DNA of 64,000 nt from Caenibacillus caldisaponilyticus (GTDB taxonomy: Bacteria; Bacillota; Bacilli; Bacillales; Sporolactobacillaceae), in NCBI RefSeq assembly GCF_002003465.1, contig NZ_BDDQ01000009.1, positions 1 to 64,000 on the forward strand, in the 5' to 3' direction. Every line of letters begins with the position of its first letter. Position 1 is the first letter of the stretch. A model generated the notes under the pieces. It saw nothing but the letters and a program-made list of their open reading frames with translations. It did no database searches and was not told where the DNA came from. This document shows, one piece after another, positions 40,523 through 50,553 of this stretch. Made by a program: the position numbers and the translations under genes.

Positions 40523-42922
40523 ATGACGATGAGCGATCAATCGGCATTGGACTTGTTTGCCGAGGAAAAAAAATATATCAAAGGGATCCCGGAGCGCATC
40601 ATCTTTCACAATGACGACAACGCCTATACGGTATTGCGGGTGAAGATCGAGGAAACGAACGAAAACATTGACGAAAAAGACATCATCGTCTGCGGATATT
40701 TTCCCGTCATCCATCTGCACGAAAGCTATCAATTTTTCGGACAGGTCAAACTGCATCCGCGCTACGGCAAACAATTCGAAGCCGATCAGTTTCGCAAGCT
40801 TCTCCCGCAATCCAAAGCCGGCATCGTCCAGTACTTGTCCGGTGATCTCTTTCCGGGCATCGGAAAGAAAACCGCCGAAGCGATTGTCGAGGCCCTCGGC
40901 GAGGCGGCGATTTCCAAGATCTTGAACGATCGCAACGCGCTGAATGACGTCCCAAAGTTGTCAAAGGAAAAAGCGGATCAAATCTACGAGACGCTCATCG
41001 AACATCAGGGTTTGGAAAAAGTCATGATCGCGCTTTCCGACTACGGCTTCGGCCCGCAATTGTCGATGAAAATTTATCAGGTTTACAAAAACCAAGCGAT
41101 CGACATCATCAACGAAAACCCGTACCGCCTCGTCCATGACGTTGAGGGCATCGGGTTTCATCGCGCCGATGAACTCGGGAAAATGCTGGGGCTTGCGGCG
41201 GATAGCCCTGAGCGGATTCAAGCCGGCGTATTGTTTTGGCTGAACGAACGGGCGATGAACGACGGCCACGTCTATATGCCTCTTGAGGAAACGTTGGACG
41301 GGGCGGGGCGGTTGTTGTCGACGAAAGAAGGAACGGTCGACGAAGCCGCCATCATCCGGGAGATTGAATATCTCGAAGAAGAAGGAAAACTCGTCGTCGA
41401 CGATGGGGCGGTTTATTTGCCGTCTCTCTACTATGCGGAAAAAGGGCTGGTCACGAGCATTAAAAAGCTGTCTGAACAAAAAGATTTTGAGCGGTCGTTT
41501 TCCGAAAGCGAATTTTTAGAAGCCCTTGGCTCCCTCGAAGAGCGCCTCGGCATCCAGTACGCGCCGTCGCAAAAAGAGGCGATCCGTGCCGCCCTGACTT
41601 CACCGCTCATGATTTTGACCGGCGGACCGGGCACGGGCAAGACGACGGTCATTAAAGGCATCGTCGAGGTGTATGCGGAATTGAACGGGCTGTCGCTCAA
41701 TCCCAAGGACTACGACGATGACCGCCCGTTTCCGATCGCGCTCTGTGCGCCGACGGGAAGGGCCGCCAAGCGGATGAACGAGTCGACCGGGCTGCCGGCG
41801 ACGACGATTCACCGATTGCTGGGATGGCGCGGCGCCCAGGGCGGTTTCGAACATGATGAAGACCATCCGATTTCCGCGCGCCTTGTCATCATCGATGAAA
41901 TGTCCATGGTCGACATTTGGCTCGCCAATCAATTGTTTAAATCGCTCGCCTTGCCGACGCAGGTCGTCATCGTCGGCGATGAAGACCAATTGCCGTCGGT
42001 CGGCCCCGGCCAGGTGCTGAACGATCTCTTGCAATCGGGCGCCATCCCGACGATCCGTTTGACCGACATTTATCGTCAGGCCCAAGGCTCCTCGATCGTC
42101 GAGCTCGCCCACAGCATTAAAAACGGCGTCGTGCCGGATGACCTGTGCGAGCCGAAGGAAGACCGCCGCTTCTTTGAATGCAAACAAGCGCAGATCGTCG
42201 ATGCCGTCATGCAAGTCTGCCAAAACGCCTTAAAAAAAGGGTATACCGTGCGCGACATCCAGGTGCTCGCCCCGATTTACAAAGGCAACGCGGGGGTCGA
42301 TGCCCTCAACGCGGCGCTGCAAAATTTGTTTAACCCGCCCGATGACCAAAAACGGGCGCTCGAATACGGCGACAAAACGTTCCGGGTCGGTGATAAAGTC
42401 CTTCAGCTCGTCAACAATCCGGAAGAGAACGTGTTTAACGGTGACATCGGCGAGGTCGTCGCGGTCTTTCGGGCGAAGGAAACCGTGGAAAAAGAAGATC
42501 AGCTCGTCGTGTCGTTTGACGGCCATGAAGTGAGATACTTAAAACGCGATTTGAATCAATTGACGTTGGCTTACTGTTGTTCCATCCATAAATCGCAAGG
42601 GAGCGAATTTCCGATCGTCGTTCTCCCCGTCGTCAAGGGGTATCACCGCATGTTGCGGCGCAACTTGATTTATACCGCCGTCACGCGCAGCAAGGCGTAT
42701 TTAATTCTTTGCGGCGATCCGTCCGCATTCGCTTATGCCGTCGGCCAGGCCGGCGTCGACCGCCGCTATTCGCGGCTAAAGGACAAGCTCGCCGATCGCT
42801 TGGCGTCTCCATCATCTGATTTCGCGTTTCCGGATGGCGAAGCTTTTCCGGACGACGATGAGGCGGCCGCGTTCGAGGACGAGGCGTTTCCGTACGTTGC
42901 GCCGAACTTTCCGTCCTCGTGA
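40523..42922 (+). CDS. recD2: ATP-dependent 5'-3' DNA helicase RecD2
   Basis: RecD2 is the RecBC-independent RecD-like helicase of Firmicutes, involved in replication fork and repair processes. The 799-residue product (B. subtilis 798) has an N-terminal OB-like region and tandem helix-hairpin-helix motifs (about 90-240), Walker A GGPGTGKTT at 367-375, DEMSMVD, and the C-terminal helicase motifs TLAYCCSIHKSQGSEFPIVV and YTAVTRSK. The tail after about residue 760 is acidic. ATG 40523 follows AAGGA closely; ATG 40529 is also possible. Confidence 0.96.
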   Translation: MTMSDQSALDLFAEEKKYIKGIPERIIFHNDDNAYTVLRVKIEETNENIDEKDIIVCGYFPVIHLHESYQFFGQVKLHPRYGKQFEADQFRKLLPQSKAGIVQYLSGDLFPGIGKKTAEAIVEALGEAAISKILNDRNALNDVPKLSKEKADQIYETLIEHQGLEKVMIALSDYGFGPQLSMKIYQVYKNQAIDIINENPYRLVHDVEGIGFHRADELGKMLGLAADSPERIQAGVLFWLNERAMNDGHVYMPLEETLDGAGRLLSTKEGTVDEAAIIREIEYLEEEGKLVVDDGAVYLPSLYYAEKGLVTSIKKLSEQKDFERSFSESEFLEALGSLEERLGIQYAPSQKEAIRAALTSPLMILTGGPGTGKTTVIKGIVEVYAELNGLSLNPKDYDDDRPFPIALCAPTGRAAKRMNESTGLPATTIHRLLGWRGAQGGFEHDEDHPISARLVIIDEMSMVDIWLANQLFKSLALPTQVVIVGDEDQLPSVGPGQVLNDLLQSGAIPTIRLTDIYRQAQGSSIVELAHSIKNGVVPDDLCEPKEDRRFFECKQAQIVDAVMQVCQNALKKGYTVRDIQVLAPIYKGNAGVDALNAALQNLFNPPDDQKRALEYGDKTFRVGDKVLQLVNNPEENVFNGDIGEVVAVFRAKETVEKEDQLVVSFDGHEVRYLKRDLNQLTLAYCCSIHKSQGSEFPIVVLPVVKGYHRMLRRNLIYTAVTRSKAYLILCGDPSAFAYAVGQAGVDRRYSRLKDKLADRLASPSSDFAFPDGEAFPDDDEAAAFEDEAFPYVAPNFPSS

Positions 42923-43030
42923 GCCCTTGACGGCCATGATCCCTGTTTTTTCGGGCAGATCATGAATGAGCGGTAAAGCGTGGTATGAATCCCAGATGGA
43001 TTGGACAGGATGGGATCTGAGGTGAAAACG

Positions 43031-43231
43031 ATGAACTGCCCGAATTGCAAAGGAAAAAATCTTGGGAAGATCGGCGTCAATCAATATTATTGTTGGGACT
43101 GCTTCGTTGAACTGTCCCTTTCCAAAGGGAAAATCTCGCTCGCCCAGATTGAAGAAGACGGTACGCTGACGGACCTCAACGATTTGTTCGAAGAAAGCGA
43201 ACTCCGCATCGAATCGCCCGGAACGGCTTAA
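43031..43231 (+). CDS. Small zinc-ribbon protein, 66 aa
   Basis: The 66-residue product has two CxxC pairs (CPNC at 3-6 and CWDC near 22-25) in MNCPNCKGKNLGKIGVNQYYCWDCFVEL, a probable zinc ribbon, followed by an acidic tail (EEDGTLTDLNDLFEES). Similar small proteins occur upstream of the yrrI-alaS region in Bacillaceae; the function is unknown. ATG 43031 has GAGGTGAAA at spacing about 7. The frame opens 10 codons earlier without a ribosome site. Confidence 0.75.
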   Translation: MNCPNCKGKNLGKIGVNQYYCWDCFVELSLSKGKISLAQIEEDGTLTDLNDLFEESELRIESPGTA

Positions 43232-43324
43232 CGCGCCGCCTTCCGGGCGATTCGATTACCCGCCGCCTTCCGCCGTGATTGAAGCGGCCGAATTTGTCGC
43301 AAGATAAGGGCGGAGGGATTGATT

Positions 43325-44416
43325 ATGACCAAATGGACGGCGCTCCCGTGGCTTAAGATCCTGGCGATACTCCTTCTCTTGTTTTTGAACTGTTGGATTG
43401 CGCTGAAATTGTTTCCTTATGTCGGCCATGCGCTCGGCTATCTTCTCAAAGTGCTCGCCCCGTTTCTCATCGCGGTTTTTATCGCCTATCTTCTGCACCC
43501 TTTGGTCGAGGGGCTGCACCGCCAGGGAATCGCGCGGTTGCCCGCGATCGCCATTATTTATATATTGTTTTTCGGCACGGTCATTTACGCCGGCATAAAA
43601 GGGACGCCGATCTTCATCAAGGAACTCAAAAGCTTTGCCAAGCAGGCGCCGGAATTGTCGGAAATGTACCGCGATCACGTCAATCGCTTTTATTACGCGA
43701 CGTCGGACTGGCCGGAAACGGTTCATGACCATTTCGACCGGCTCGTCGCCTCTTTGGAAGCGGGATTGAACCGCATCGTCCGCAAGATCGTCGAAACGAT
43801 CCAATGGCTGTTTCGTTCCGCTTTTACGATCCTGCTCATTCCTTTTATCGTCTTCTATCTCTTGAAGGATTATGAACGGATCAAGGCATGGCTCGTTCGC
43901 TTGACGCCGCAGAGGTGGCGGGAGCCGGCGCGCGCACTGATTCGGGACGTCGACCTGTCGCTCGGCAGCTACATCCGCGGGCAACTTTTAGTCTGTTGCG
44001 TCCTCGGGGGCGTGGCTGCCGTCGGTTTATGGCTGTTGGGCATTCCTTATGCCATTCTTCTCGGCTCGTTTATCGGCATCACGGATATCATTCCGTATTT
44101 CGGACCGCTCCTCGGCGCCGTGCCGGCGGTGTTCATCGCCGTGACGGTTTCCGTCAAACAGGCGATTTTCGTCGTTTTGCTCATCGCCGTTCTCCAATTT
44201 CTTGAAGGCAACGTCATCAGCCCGCTCATCGTCGGAAAGAGCGTGCACATCCATCCGATCGTCATCATGCTTTCGCTCGTCATCGGAGGAGACGTCGCGG
44301 GCGTGGTCGGCATGCTGCTTTCCGTGCCCGTTTTCGTCACGCTTCGCGTATTCGTTCGACATTTTTGGCATTATTACAAGAAAAAAATTGACAACCGTGA
44401 ACCCTCTCATCTATAA
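43325..44416 (+). CDS. yrrI: AI-2E family transporter (YrrI)
   Basis: The 363-residue product has about eight membrane segments: two N-terminal, then an extracytoplasmic/loop region (about 75-150), then a hydrophobic bundle with LLIPFIVFYLLKDYERIK, SYIRGQLLVCCVLG and FIGITDIIPYFGPLLGAVPA, hallmarks of the AI-2E/PerM family. Members include sodium-proton antiporters and exporters; the substrate here is unknown and AI-2 export should not be assumed. ATG 43325 has GGAGGG at spacing 7. The alaS promoter overlaps its stop codon. Confidence 0.92.
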   Translation: MTKWTALPWLKILAILLLLFLNCWIALKLFPYVGHALGYLLKVLAPFLIAVFIAYLLHPLVEGLHRQGIARLPAIAIIYILFFGTVIYAGIKGTPIFIKELKSFAKQAPELSEMYRDHVNRFYYATSDWPETVHDHFDRLVASLEAGLNRIVRKIVETIQWLFRSAFTILLIPFIVFYLLKDYERIKAWLVRLTPQRWREPARALIRDVDLSLGSYIRGQLLVCCVLGGVAAVGLWLLGIPYAILLGSFIGITDIIPYFGPLLGAVPAVFIAVTVSVKQAIFVVLLIAVLQFLEGNVISPLIVGKSVHIHPIVIMLSLVIGGDVAGVVGMLLSVPVFVTLRVFVRHFWHYYKKKIDNREPSHL

Positions 44417-44417
44417 T
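44388..44417 (+). promoter_or_regulatory. Sigma-A promoter of the alaS T-box transcript
   Basis: Perfect TTGACA (44388-44393) and perfect TATAAT (44412-44417) are separated by 18 bases. The -10 overlaps the TAA stop codon of yrrI. Confidence 0.88.
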
Positions 44418-44423
44418 GACGGC

Positions 44424-44678
44424 ATGAAAAATGAAAACGATGATGGAGCGAACCGCCGGATGGTCGCGAGGCCAGAGAGGGTTTTCCGAGGCTGGAAGAA
44501 AACCCACGTGCGACATCTGCGGAAGCCACTCCGGAGTGCAGCTAATCCCTGCCGGTATTGCGCCGTTATCGCTAACGAGGTGATAAGCCTTGTCCGCCTT
44601 CGGCCGACAGGCTTATAACCAGGGTGGTACCGCGTGAGAACAGCCTCTCGTCCCTGAATGGACGGGGGTTTTTTATTT
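44424..44678 (+). ncRNA. T-box riboswitch leader of alaS, Ala (GCC) specifier
   Basis: The leader contains the T-box sequence AGGGTGGTACCGCG (44621-44634), the stem I apical elements CAGAGAGG and GAGGCTGGAAG, and a specifier region GAAGCCACTCCGGAG whose codon GCC (44525-44527) specifies alanine, matching the downstream gene. Uncharged tRNA-Ala would stabilise the antiterminator and allow alaS transcription. Confidence 0.95.
44643..44678 (+). terminator. T-box-controlled terminator before alaS
   Basis: CCTCTCGTCC pairs with GGACGGGGG around CTGAAT, followed by six T. It is mutually exclusive with the antiterminator that includes the T-box sequence. Confidence 0.88.
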
Positions 44679-44728
44679 TCAACAAGCAATCCTCTTAAAT
44701 CCTTCATTATGTTCGGGAGGGAATGCCA

Positions 44729-47366
44729 ATGAAAACGCTCAGTTCAAAAGACGTCAGAAACATGTTTCTGGATTTTTTCAAACAAAAAGGGCATAAGGTG
44801 GAGCCGAGCGCATCGCTCATTCCGGTGGACGACCCGTCTCTCCTTTGGATCAACAGCGGCGTCGCCACGCTGAAAAAGTATTTTGACGGCCGCGTCGTTC
44901 CGGACAATCCAAGAATCGTGAACGCCCAGAAGGCGATCCGGACGAACGACATAGAAAACGTCGGTTATACGGCCCGCCACCACACCTTTTTTGAGATGCT
45001 CGGCAACTTTTCGGTCGGGGATTATTTCAAGAGGGAAGCGATCCACTGGGCGTGGGAATTTCTGACCAGCCCGGATTGGATCGGGTTCGATCCGGATCGG
45101 TTGTCCGTGACCATCCATCCGGAAGACGATGAAGCCTACGAGATCTGGCATAAAGAAATCGGGATACCGGATGAGCGGATTGTTCGTCTGAAGGAAAATT
45201 TCTGGGACATCGGCGAAGGGCCGTGCGGGCCGAACTCGGAAATCTTTTACGACCGCGGCCCGGAATTCGGGGACGATCCGAACGATCCGGAGCTGTATCC
45301 CGGCGGGGAAAACGAGCGTTATCTTGAAGTGTGGAATCTCGTGTTCTCCCAATACAACCACAATCCGGACGGCAGCTATACCCCGCTGCCGAAGAAAAAC
45401 ATCGATACCGGCATGGGACTTGAGCGGATGTGCTCCATTCTTCAAAACGGCAAAACCAATTTCGACACCGATCTGTTCCTGCCGATCATCGAAAAAATCG
45501 AGACCATCTCCGGGCGCCGCTACGGAAACGACGCCGAAGCGGACACCGCTTTTAAGGTGATCGCCGACCACGTTCGCGCCGTCACTTTTGCGATTTCCGA
45601 TGGCGCGCTGCCTTCGAACGAAGGGCGCGGTTATGTTCTGCGCCGCTTGATCCGTCGCGCGGTCCGTTTTGCGATGGAAATCGGCATCAACCGGCCGTTC
45701 ATGTACGAGCTCGTCCCCGTCGTTGCGGAGATCATGGGTGATTTCTACGAAAACCTGAAGAACAACACCGCCTTTGTGCAAAAGATCATCCGTTCGGAGG
45801 AAGAGCGTTTCCACGAAACCTTGCATGAAGGCATCGCGATTTTACAAGAAGTCATCGCCAAGGCGAAAGAAGAAGGAAAAACACAAATTTCCGGCGTCGA
45901 CGCCTTCAGGCTGTACGATACATTCGGGTTTCCGGTCGAATTGACGGAAGAATACGCGCAGAAGGAAGGGCTGTCCGTCGACATGGCCGCCTTCGAGCAA
46001 GAATTGGAGGCGCAAAGGGAGCGGGCGAGAAGCGCGCGCCAAGACGTCGATTCCATGCAGGTGCAAAACAACACGCTGCGCGAAATCAAGGAAGAAAGCC
46101 GGTTCATCGGTTACGAACAACATGAGGCCGATGTGAAAATCACCGTCATCATCAAGGAGAACGAACGGATTGACACCGCCCGTGCCGGGGAAGAGATCAA
46201 AATCATGCTCGATCAAACCCCGTTTTACGCGGAAAGCGGCGGACAGATTGCCGATATCGGCACGCTGGAGAACGAAACCGCCGAGCTCCGCATTAAAGAC
46301 GTGCAAAAAGCGCCGAACGGACAACACCTGCATACCGCCGTCGTCCAACGCGGCGAAGTGCGGACGGGCGACGCCTTTACGGCGAAAATCGACCGCGACC
46401 GCCGCGCCGATACGGAGAAAAACCATTCGGCGACCCATTTGCTCCATCAGGCTTTAAAAGATGTTCTCGGCCAACACGTCAACCAAGCGGGCTCGCTTGT
46501 CGCTCCGGATCGCCTGCGCTTCGACTTTTCGCATTACGCGAAAGTCACCGACGAGGAGCTGGAGCGGATCGAAGCGATCGTCAACGAAAAAATTTGGGCG
46601 TCCTTGCCCGTGACGACCATGCAAATGGGCCTTAAGGAAGCGAAAGCCATGGGCGCGATGGCGCTGTTCGGCGAAAAATACGGCGAGATCGTCCGCGTCG
46701 TTAAAATCGGCGACTACAGCTTGGAGCTTTGCGGAGGCTGCCATGTGCGCAATACAGCCGAAATCGGCCTCTTCAAAATCGTGTCGGAATCCGGCATCGG
46801 GGCGGGCACGCGCCGCATCGAAGCGGTCACGGGCAAACACGCCTTCCAATTGCTCAATCAGCGCCTGAAAGAAATGCGCGCGCTCGCCGAATCGCTGAAG
46901 ACGAACTTGGACGGCATCCCGGATCGCATCGAAGCGCTGCGCGCACAAATTCGCGAATTGGAAAAGGAAAATGCTTCGCTTACGGCGAAATTAGGAAATG
47001 CGCAAATCGATGAACTGAAAAAAACGCGTCCGCGTGGTATCCGGCGTGCCTGTTCTCGCGGAAAAAGCGGAAGGAGTGGACATGAACGGGCTGCGCGCGA
47101 TGGTTGACCGGTTAAAAAATACGCTCGAATCGGGTATTATGGTATTAGCATCCGCAGAGTCCGGTAAAGTGAACATCATTTGCGGTGTGACGAAGGATCT
47201 GGTCGAGAAGGGCTTTCACGCCGGTCAATTGGTGAAAGAGGTCGCCAAGCTTTGCGGCGGCGGCGGAGGCGGTCGGCCCGACATGGCCCAGGCGGGGGGC
47301 AAAGATCCCAAAGGGCTCGACAAGGCGTTGGCTTTTGTGACAGAATGGGTTAAAGAAAAAGCGTGA
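44729..47366 (+). pseudogene. alaS: Alanyl-tRNA synthetase, interrupted by a +1 frameshift in an A7 run
   Basis: AlaS is essential. The first frame (44729-47107) holds the class II catalytic core (MRNAFLDFF-type start, here [14 protein letters not shown]), the tRNA-recognition region and the editing domain with zinc motifs HSATHLLH and CGGCH. The C-Ala domain, ending [21 protein letters not shown], continues in another frame to 47366. The join is seven A at 47018-47024; with six the reading is [24 protein letters not shown]. The corrected length of 878 residues equals B. subtilis AlaS. ATG 44729 has GGGAGGG at spacing about 6. Because the gene is essential, a sequence error or slippage is more likely than a dead gene. 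Confidence 0.93.
47018..47024 (+). other. A7 homopolymer at the alaS frameshift
   Basis: Seven A join two frames of alaS just before the C-Ala domain; six would keep one frame. Confidence 0.85.
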
Positions 47367-47447
47367 CGGACGTTCAACCGCGTGCGGGGCGATACCCGAC
47401 GGCCGGGCGTATCAAGAGACATTTCATGTTGCGAGGGGAGACCTGCA

Positions 47448-47717
47448 ATGGACAAGACGATGAAGTTCAATTTCCACGATGATCCGGATCGCCAAGACAT
47501 CAAGGACGTCTTGTTAAGGGTATATCAAGCGCTGCAAGACAAAGGCTACAATCCGATCAACCAAATCGTCGGCTATTTGCTTTCGGGCGATCCGGCCTAC
47601 ATTCCCCGCCACCAAGACGCGCGCAATTTGATCAGAAAGATTGAGCGCGACGAAATCATAGAAGAGCTTGTCACCACATACCTTGAAAAACATTGCAAGG
47701 ATGGATTCGGCAGATGA
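47448..47717 (+). CDS. ireB: IreB-family regulatory phosphoprotein (YrzL, DUF965)
   Basis: The 89-residue product is almost entirely helical and matches the UPF0297/DUF965 family ([49 protein letters not shown] region). IreB of Enterococcus faecalis is a negative regulator of cephalosporin resistance, phosphorylated by the Ser/Thr kinase IreK on N-terminal threonines; Thr4 is present here. ATG 47448 follows GAGGGGAG; the frame opens 22 codons upstream. alaS-ireB-ruvX-yrzB is a conserved Firmicutes cluster. Confidence 0.95.
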   Translation: MDKTMKFNFHDDPDRQDIKDVLLRVYQALQDKGYNPINQIVGYLLSGDPAYIPRHQDARNLIRKIERDEIIEELVTTYLEKHCKDGFGR

Positions 47718-47736
47718 AGCACGGGGATTTCCGGCC

Positions 47737-48171
47737 ATGAGAATCATGGGATTGGATTACGGATCGAAAACCGTCGGCGTGGCGGTCAGCGATGCGCTGG
47801 GACTCACGGCGCAAGGCATTGAAACGATCCGTTACGAGCAACATAAGAAACACGAGCTTTTTCAACGGCTGGAAGCGTTGATCAAACAGTACGGCGTGGA
47901 GCGTCTCGTTGTCGGTTTGCCCAAAAACATGAACGGTTCGGTCGGCGAACGCGGCCGGGAAAGCGCCGCGTTTGCCGATCAATTGAAAAAGCGCTTCGGG
48001 TTGCCCGTTGAATTGTCCGATGAACGGTTGACGACCATGGCGGTGGAACGCATGCTCATCGATGCCGACGTCAGCCGCGGCAAGCGAAAAAAAGTCATCG
48101 ACAAGATGGCGGCCGTGTTGATTTTACAAAATTATTTAGATCAAATGAGAAACGGAGTGGCGCCGCAATGA
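47737..48171 (+). CDS. ruvX: Holliday junction resolvase-like protein RuvX/YqgF
   Basis: The 144-residue product has an RNase H-like fold with [18 protein letters not shown] at the start, [14 protein letters not shown] in the middle and [14 protein letters not shown]. The acidic residues Asp8 and the later Glu and Asp are the presumed metal ligands. YqgF is linked to pre-16S rRNA processing in E. coli, so the resolvase name is historical. ATG 47737 has only a weak GGGGAT site. The stop overlaps the next gene by four bases. Confidence 0.94.
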   Translation: MRIMGLDYGSKTVGVAVSDALGLTAQGIETIRYEQHKKHELFQRLEALIKQYGVERLVVGLPKNMNGSVGERGRESAAFADQLKKRFGLPVELSDERLTTMAVERMLIDADVSRGKRKKVIDKMAAVLILQNYLDQMRNGVAPQ

Positions 48172-48449
48172 CACATGAAGAACAAGAACGCATCATCATC
48201 CCGGATGAAAACGGCGAGGAACACCTTTTCGACATCCTCTTTACGTTTGACGTTGAGCAAACCGGACGCTCCTACATGGTGGTGAAGCCTGTCGAAGCCC
48301 CCGAGGACGACGATGACGAATATGAAGAAGTGTTTGGTTTCCGTTATGAAGAAACCGATGGCGAGTTCAGCTTATATCCCATCGAAACCGATGCGGAATG
48401 GGATATGGTTGAAGAGATGCTGAACACGTTTACCACGGAAGACATCTGA
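48168..48449 (+). CDS. yrzB: DUF1292 protein (YrzB)
   Basis: This is a 93-residue, strongly acidic protein of the DUF1292 family, with [32 protein letters not shown] and an aspartate/glutamate run in the middle. The function is unknown. It overlaps ruvX by ATGA and ends the alaS-ireB-ruvX-yrzB unit at a terminator. Confidence 0.9.
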   Translation: MTHEEQERIIIPDENGEEHLFDILFTFDVEQTGRSYMVVKPVEAPEDDDDEYEEVFGFRYEETDGEFSLYPIETDAEWDMVEEMLNTFTTEDI

Positions 48450-48468
48450 TTTCTCCCCCCGTCAATCC

Positions 48469-48499
48469 GGCGGCTTTTCCTTAGGGAAGCCGCCTTTTT
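48469..48499 (+). terminator. Intrinsic terminator after yrzB
   Basis: GGCGGCTT pairs with AAGCCGCC, followed by five T. Confidence 0.88.
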
Positions 48500-48605
48500 G
48501 TGGTCGAATGCAGGGGACGAGCTTAAAGGGGCGATGGCGCCGGCTTCTTTTTCCCAATCCGCTCTTATAAGAAGCAGATGCTGATCCGACATTTCAGCGC
48601 ATATA

Positions 48606-48633
48606 TCGACAGAGCGGCGTCTTATAGTATAAT
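48606..48633 (+). promoter_or_regulatory. Sigma-A promoter of mltG
   Basis: TCGACA (48606-48611, five of six consensus) and perfect TATAAT (48628-48633) are separated by 16 bases. Confidence 0.7.
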
Positions 48634-48663
48634 GATCGTGGGAAATTGAAAGGAGCGTCGCCA

Positions 48664-49800
48664 TTGTCACAAACGAATGATCGGTGGAACCAATGGATGG
48701 AACAGAGCGAAGAGGCCCGGCTCGTCAGGCGCATCGCCGCCGTTGTGGTGAGCGCGGTTCTTGTCCTGATCGTCGCGGGCGGATTGTTTGCCACTTACTA
48801 CGTTCAGCGCGCGCTAAAACCGCTTAATGCCGACAGCAAACAACAAAAGGTCGTCACGATCCCGACCGGGTCGTCCGCTGCTGAGATCGGGAGGATTTTA
48901 AAGGATAAAGGCATTATCCGCAACGCGACCGTTTTTCGTTTTTATTGCAAGTATAAGAATGAACATGATTTTAAAGCGGGCGTCTATCGGCTTTCGCCTT
49001 CGATGTCGATCGATCAAATCATCAAGGCGATCGAATCCGGCCGAACCTATGCCGGCGCCGGATTGACGCTCACCATTCCTGAAGGGCTTTGGGTGGAAGA
49101 CATTGCCGCGCGGATCGCGGCGAAGACGAAATACTCCAAGGATGAAATCTTGAATGTGATGAAGGACCGCGCTTATATTAAAACCCATTTCATGAAGGAT
49201 TACCCGTTTTTAAACGACGTTATTCTCGATAAACAGATCAAATATCCGCTGGAAGGATATTTGTTCCCGGCGACGTATCGATTTACAAAGAAAAATCCGA
49301 GCATCGATGAAATCATTAAACAGATGTTGGACAAGACCCAGGCGGTGCTGGGCAAATATCAGGATGACATCGCAAACAGCCGATTGGGTTCCGTCCACAA
49401 AGTGTTGACGATGGCGTCGCTCGTCGAAGCTGAGGCAAAAAACGACACCGATCGCAGGCTGATCGCCGGCGTCTTTTACAACCGGTTGAAAAAAGGCATG
49501 CCGCTCCAAAGCGACATGACCGCGCTTTATGCCGTCGGAAAAAGAAAAGCCCACGTCACGTTCAAAGACACGGGTCAATCTTCGCCATATAATACCTATT
49601 TGCACAAAAATCTCCCGGTCGGGCCGATCGACAATCCCGGCGAAGCGTCGCTAAGGGCCGTCCTTCATCCGACCCCGTCCGACTATCTCTACTTCTACGC
49701 CCGTCCGAACGGGGAGATTCTCTATGCCAAGACGCTCAAAGAACATCAGGCGAACATAAAAAAATATAAAAAGGAATGGGCAAAATTGAAAGAGGAGTGA
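48664..49800 (+). CDS. mltG: Endolytic murein transglycosylase MltG (YrrL)
   Basis: MltG cuts nascent glycan strands at the membrane and sets glycan length. The 378-residue product has a short cytoplasmic N-terminus, one membrane anchor (about 24-45), a LysM-like subdomain, and the YceG domain with KYPLEGYLFPATYRF, the catalytic region MASLVEAEAKNDTDRRLIAGVFYNRL and SPYNTYLHKNLPVGPIDNPG. TTG 48664 follows AAAGGAG at spacing 7. It heads a block with yrrM and udk. Confidence 0.95.
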   Translation: MSQTNDRWNQWMEQSEEARLVRRIAAVVVSAVLVLIVAGGLFATYYVQRALKPLNADSKQQKVVTIPTGSSAAEIGRILKDKGIIRNATVFRFYCKYKNEHDFKAGVYRLSPSMSIDQIIKAIESGRTYAGAGLTLTIPEGLWVEDIAARIAAKTKYSKDEILNVMKDRAYIKTHFMKDYPFLNDVILDKQIKYPLEGYLFPATYRFTKKNPSIDEIIKQMLDKTQAVLGKYQDDIANSRLGSVHKVLTMASLVEAEAKNDTDRRLIAGVFYNRLKKGMPLQSDMTALYAVGKRKAHVTFKDTGQSSPYNTYLHKNLPVGPIDNPGEASLRAVLHPTPSDYLYFYARPNGEILYAKTLKEHQANIKKYKKEWAKLKEE

Positions 49801-49802
49801 CC

Positions 49803-49824
49803 GGGCGGGTCGCCCTCTTCTTTT
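49803..49824 (+). terminator. Possible weak terminator after mltG
   Basis: GGGCG pairs with CGCCC around a GGT loop, followed by TCTTCTTTT. Confidence 0.5.
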
Positions 49825-49878
49825 AACGCGGTCCCGTTGCATCGGTGCCCACCTTGGTTCGGAGGGAAGGATGGCTTC

Positions 49879-50520
49879 TTGGAAGAGGAAAGTTTAAATC
49901 GTTATCTCACGCGATTAAACGGCGGGGAGGCGAGCGGGTTGCAGGCGCTTGCGGAGGAAGCCCGGGCGGAAGGGATTCCGATCATGCAGCCCGAAGCGCT
50001 CGCCGTTCTCCTTTTGTGCATCCGCATGAAGCGGCCGAACACGATTCTGGAGATCGGGACCGCCATCGGTTATTCCGCCATCCAAATGGCGCTTGCCTCT
50101 GGCCGTGGCGCGAGGGTGGTCACCGTGGAACGCGATCCCATCCTCGCCGGTCGTGCGCGCGACAACGTGGCGCGCTTTAACCTGCAGGACGCGGTCGAGG
50201 TGATTGAAGGCGATGCGCTGGAGGCCGTCGAAGCCGTCCGCGTCCATGGCCCGTATGATTTCATCGTCATCGATGCCGGTAAAGGCCATTACAAGGAATT
50301 TTTTACGACCTACGCGGCCGGTCTCGTCCGGGGCGGCGTCGTGTTTTGCGACAATGTGCTGTTCCGCCGCCATGTGTTGAACCCGGAAGCGGCGCCGAAG
50401 CGGATTCGGCGGCTCGCCGCCAAAATGGACGCGTTTAACCGCTGGCTCGCCCGGCAACCGGGCTTTGATACCATGTTTTTGTCGGTCGGGGACGGCGTGT
50501 CCATCAGCATTCGCAAATAA
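49879..50520 (+). CDS. trmR: O-methyltransferase family protein (YrrM/TrmR)
   Basis: The 213-residue product is a class I SAM methyltransferase with motif I TILEIGTAIGYSAIQMAL, an acidic loop VTVERD, and DFIVIDAGKGHYKEFF. In B. subtilis the homologue YrrM (TrmR) methylates 5-hydroxyuridine at position 34 of tRNA to mo5U; that assignment is by position and similarity. TTG 49879 follows GGAGGGAAGG; an upstream in-frame TTG 49837 has no ribosome site. The two U32-peptidase-family genes (yrrN, yrrO) that follow it in B. subtilis are absent here; udk comes next. Confidence 0.88.
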   Translation: MEEESLNRYLTRLNGGEASGLQALAEEARAEGIPIMQPEALAVLLLCIRMKRPNTILEIGTAIGYSAIQMALASGRGARVVTVERDPILAGRARDNVARFNLQDAVEVIEGDALEAVEAVRVHGPYDFIVIDAGKGHYKEFFTTYAAGLVRGGVVFCDNVLFRRHVLNPEAAPKRIRRLAAKMDAFNRWLARQPGFDTMFLSVGDGVSISIRK

Positions 50521-50553
50521 ACAAAGCAACCAAATAGAAAGGATTTTTTAAGC

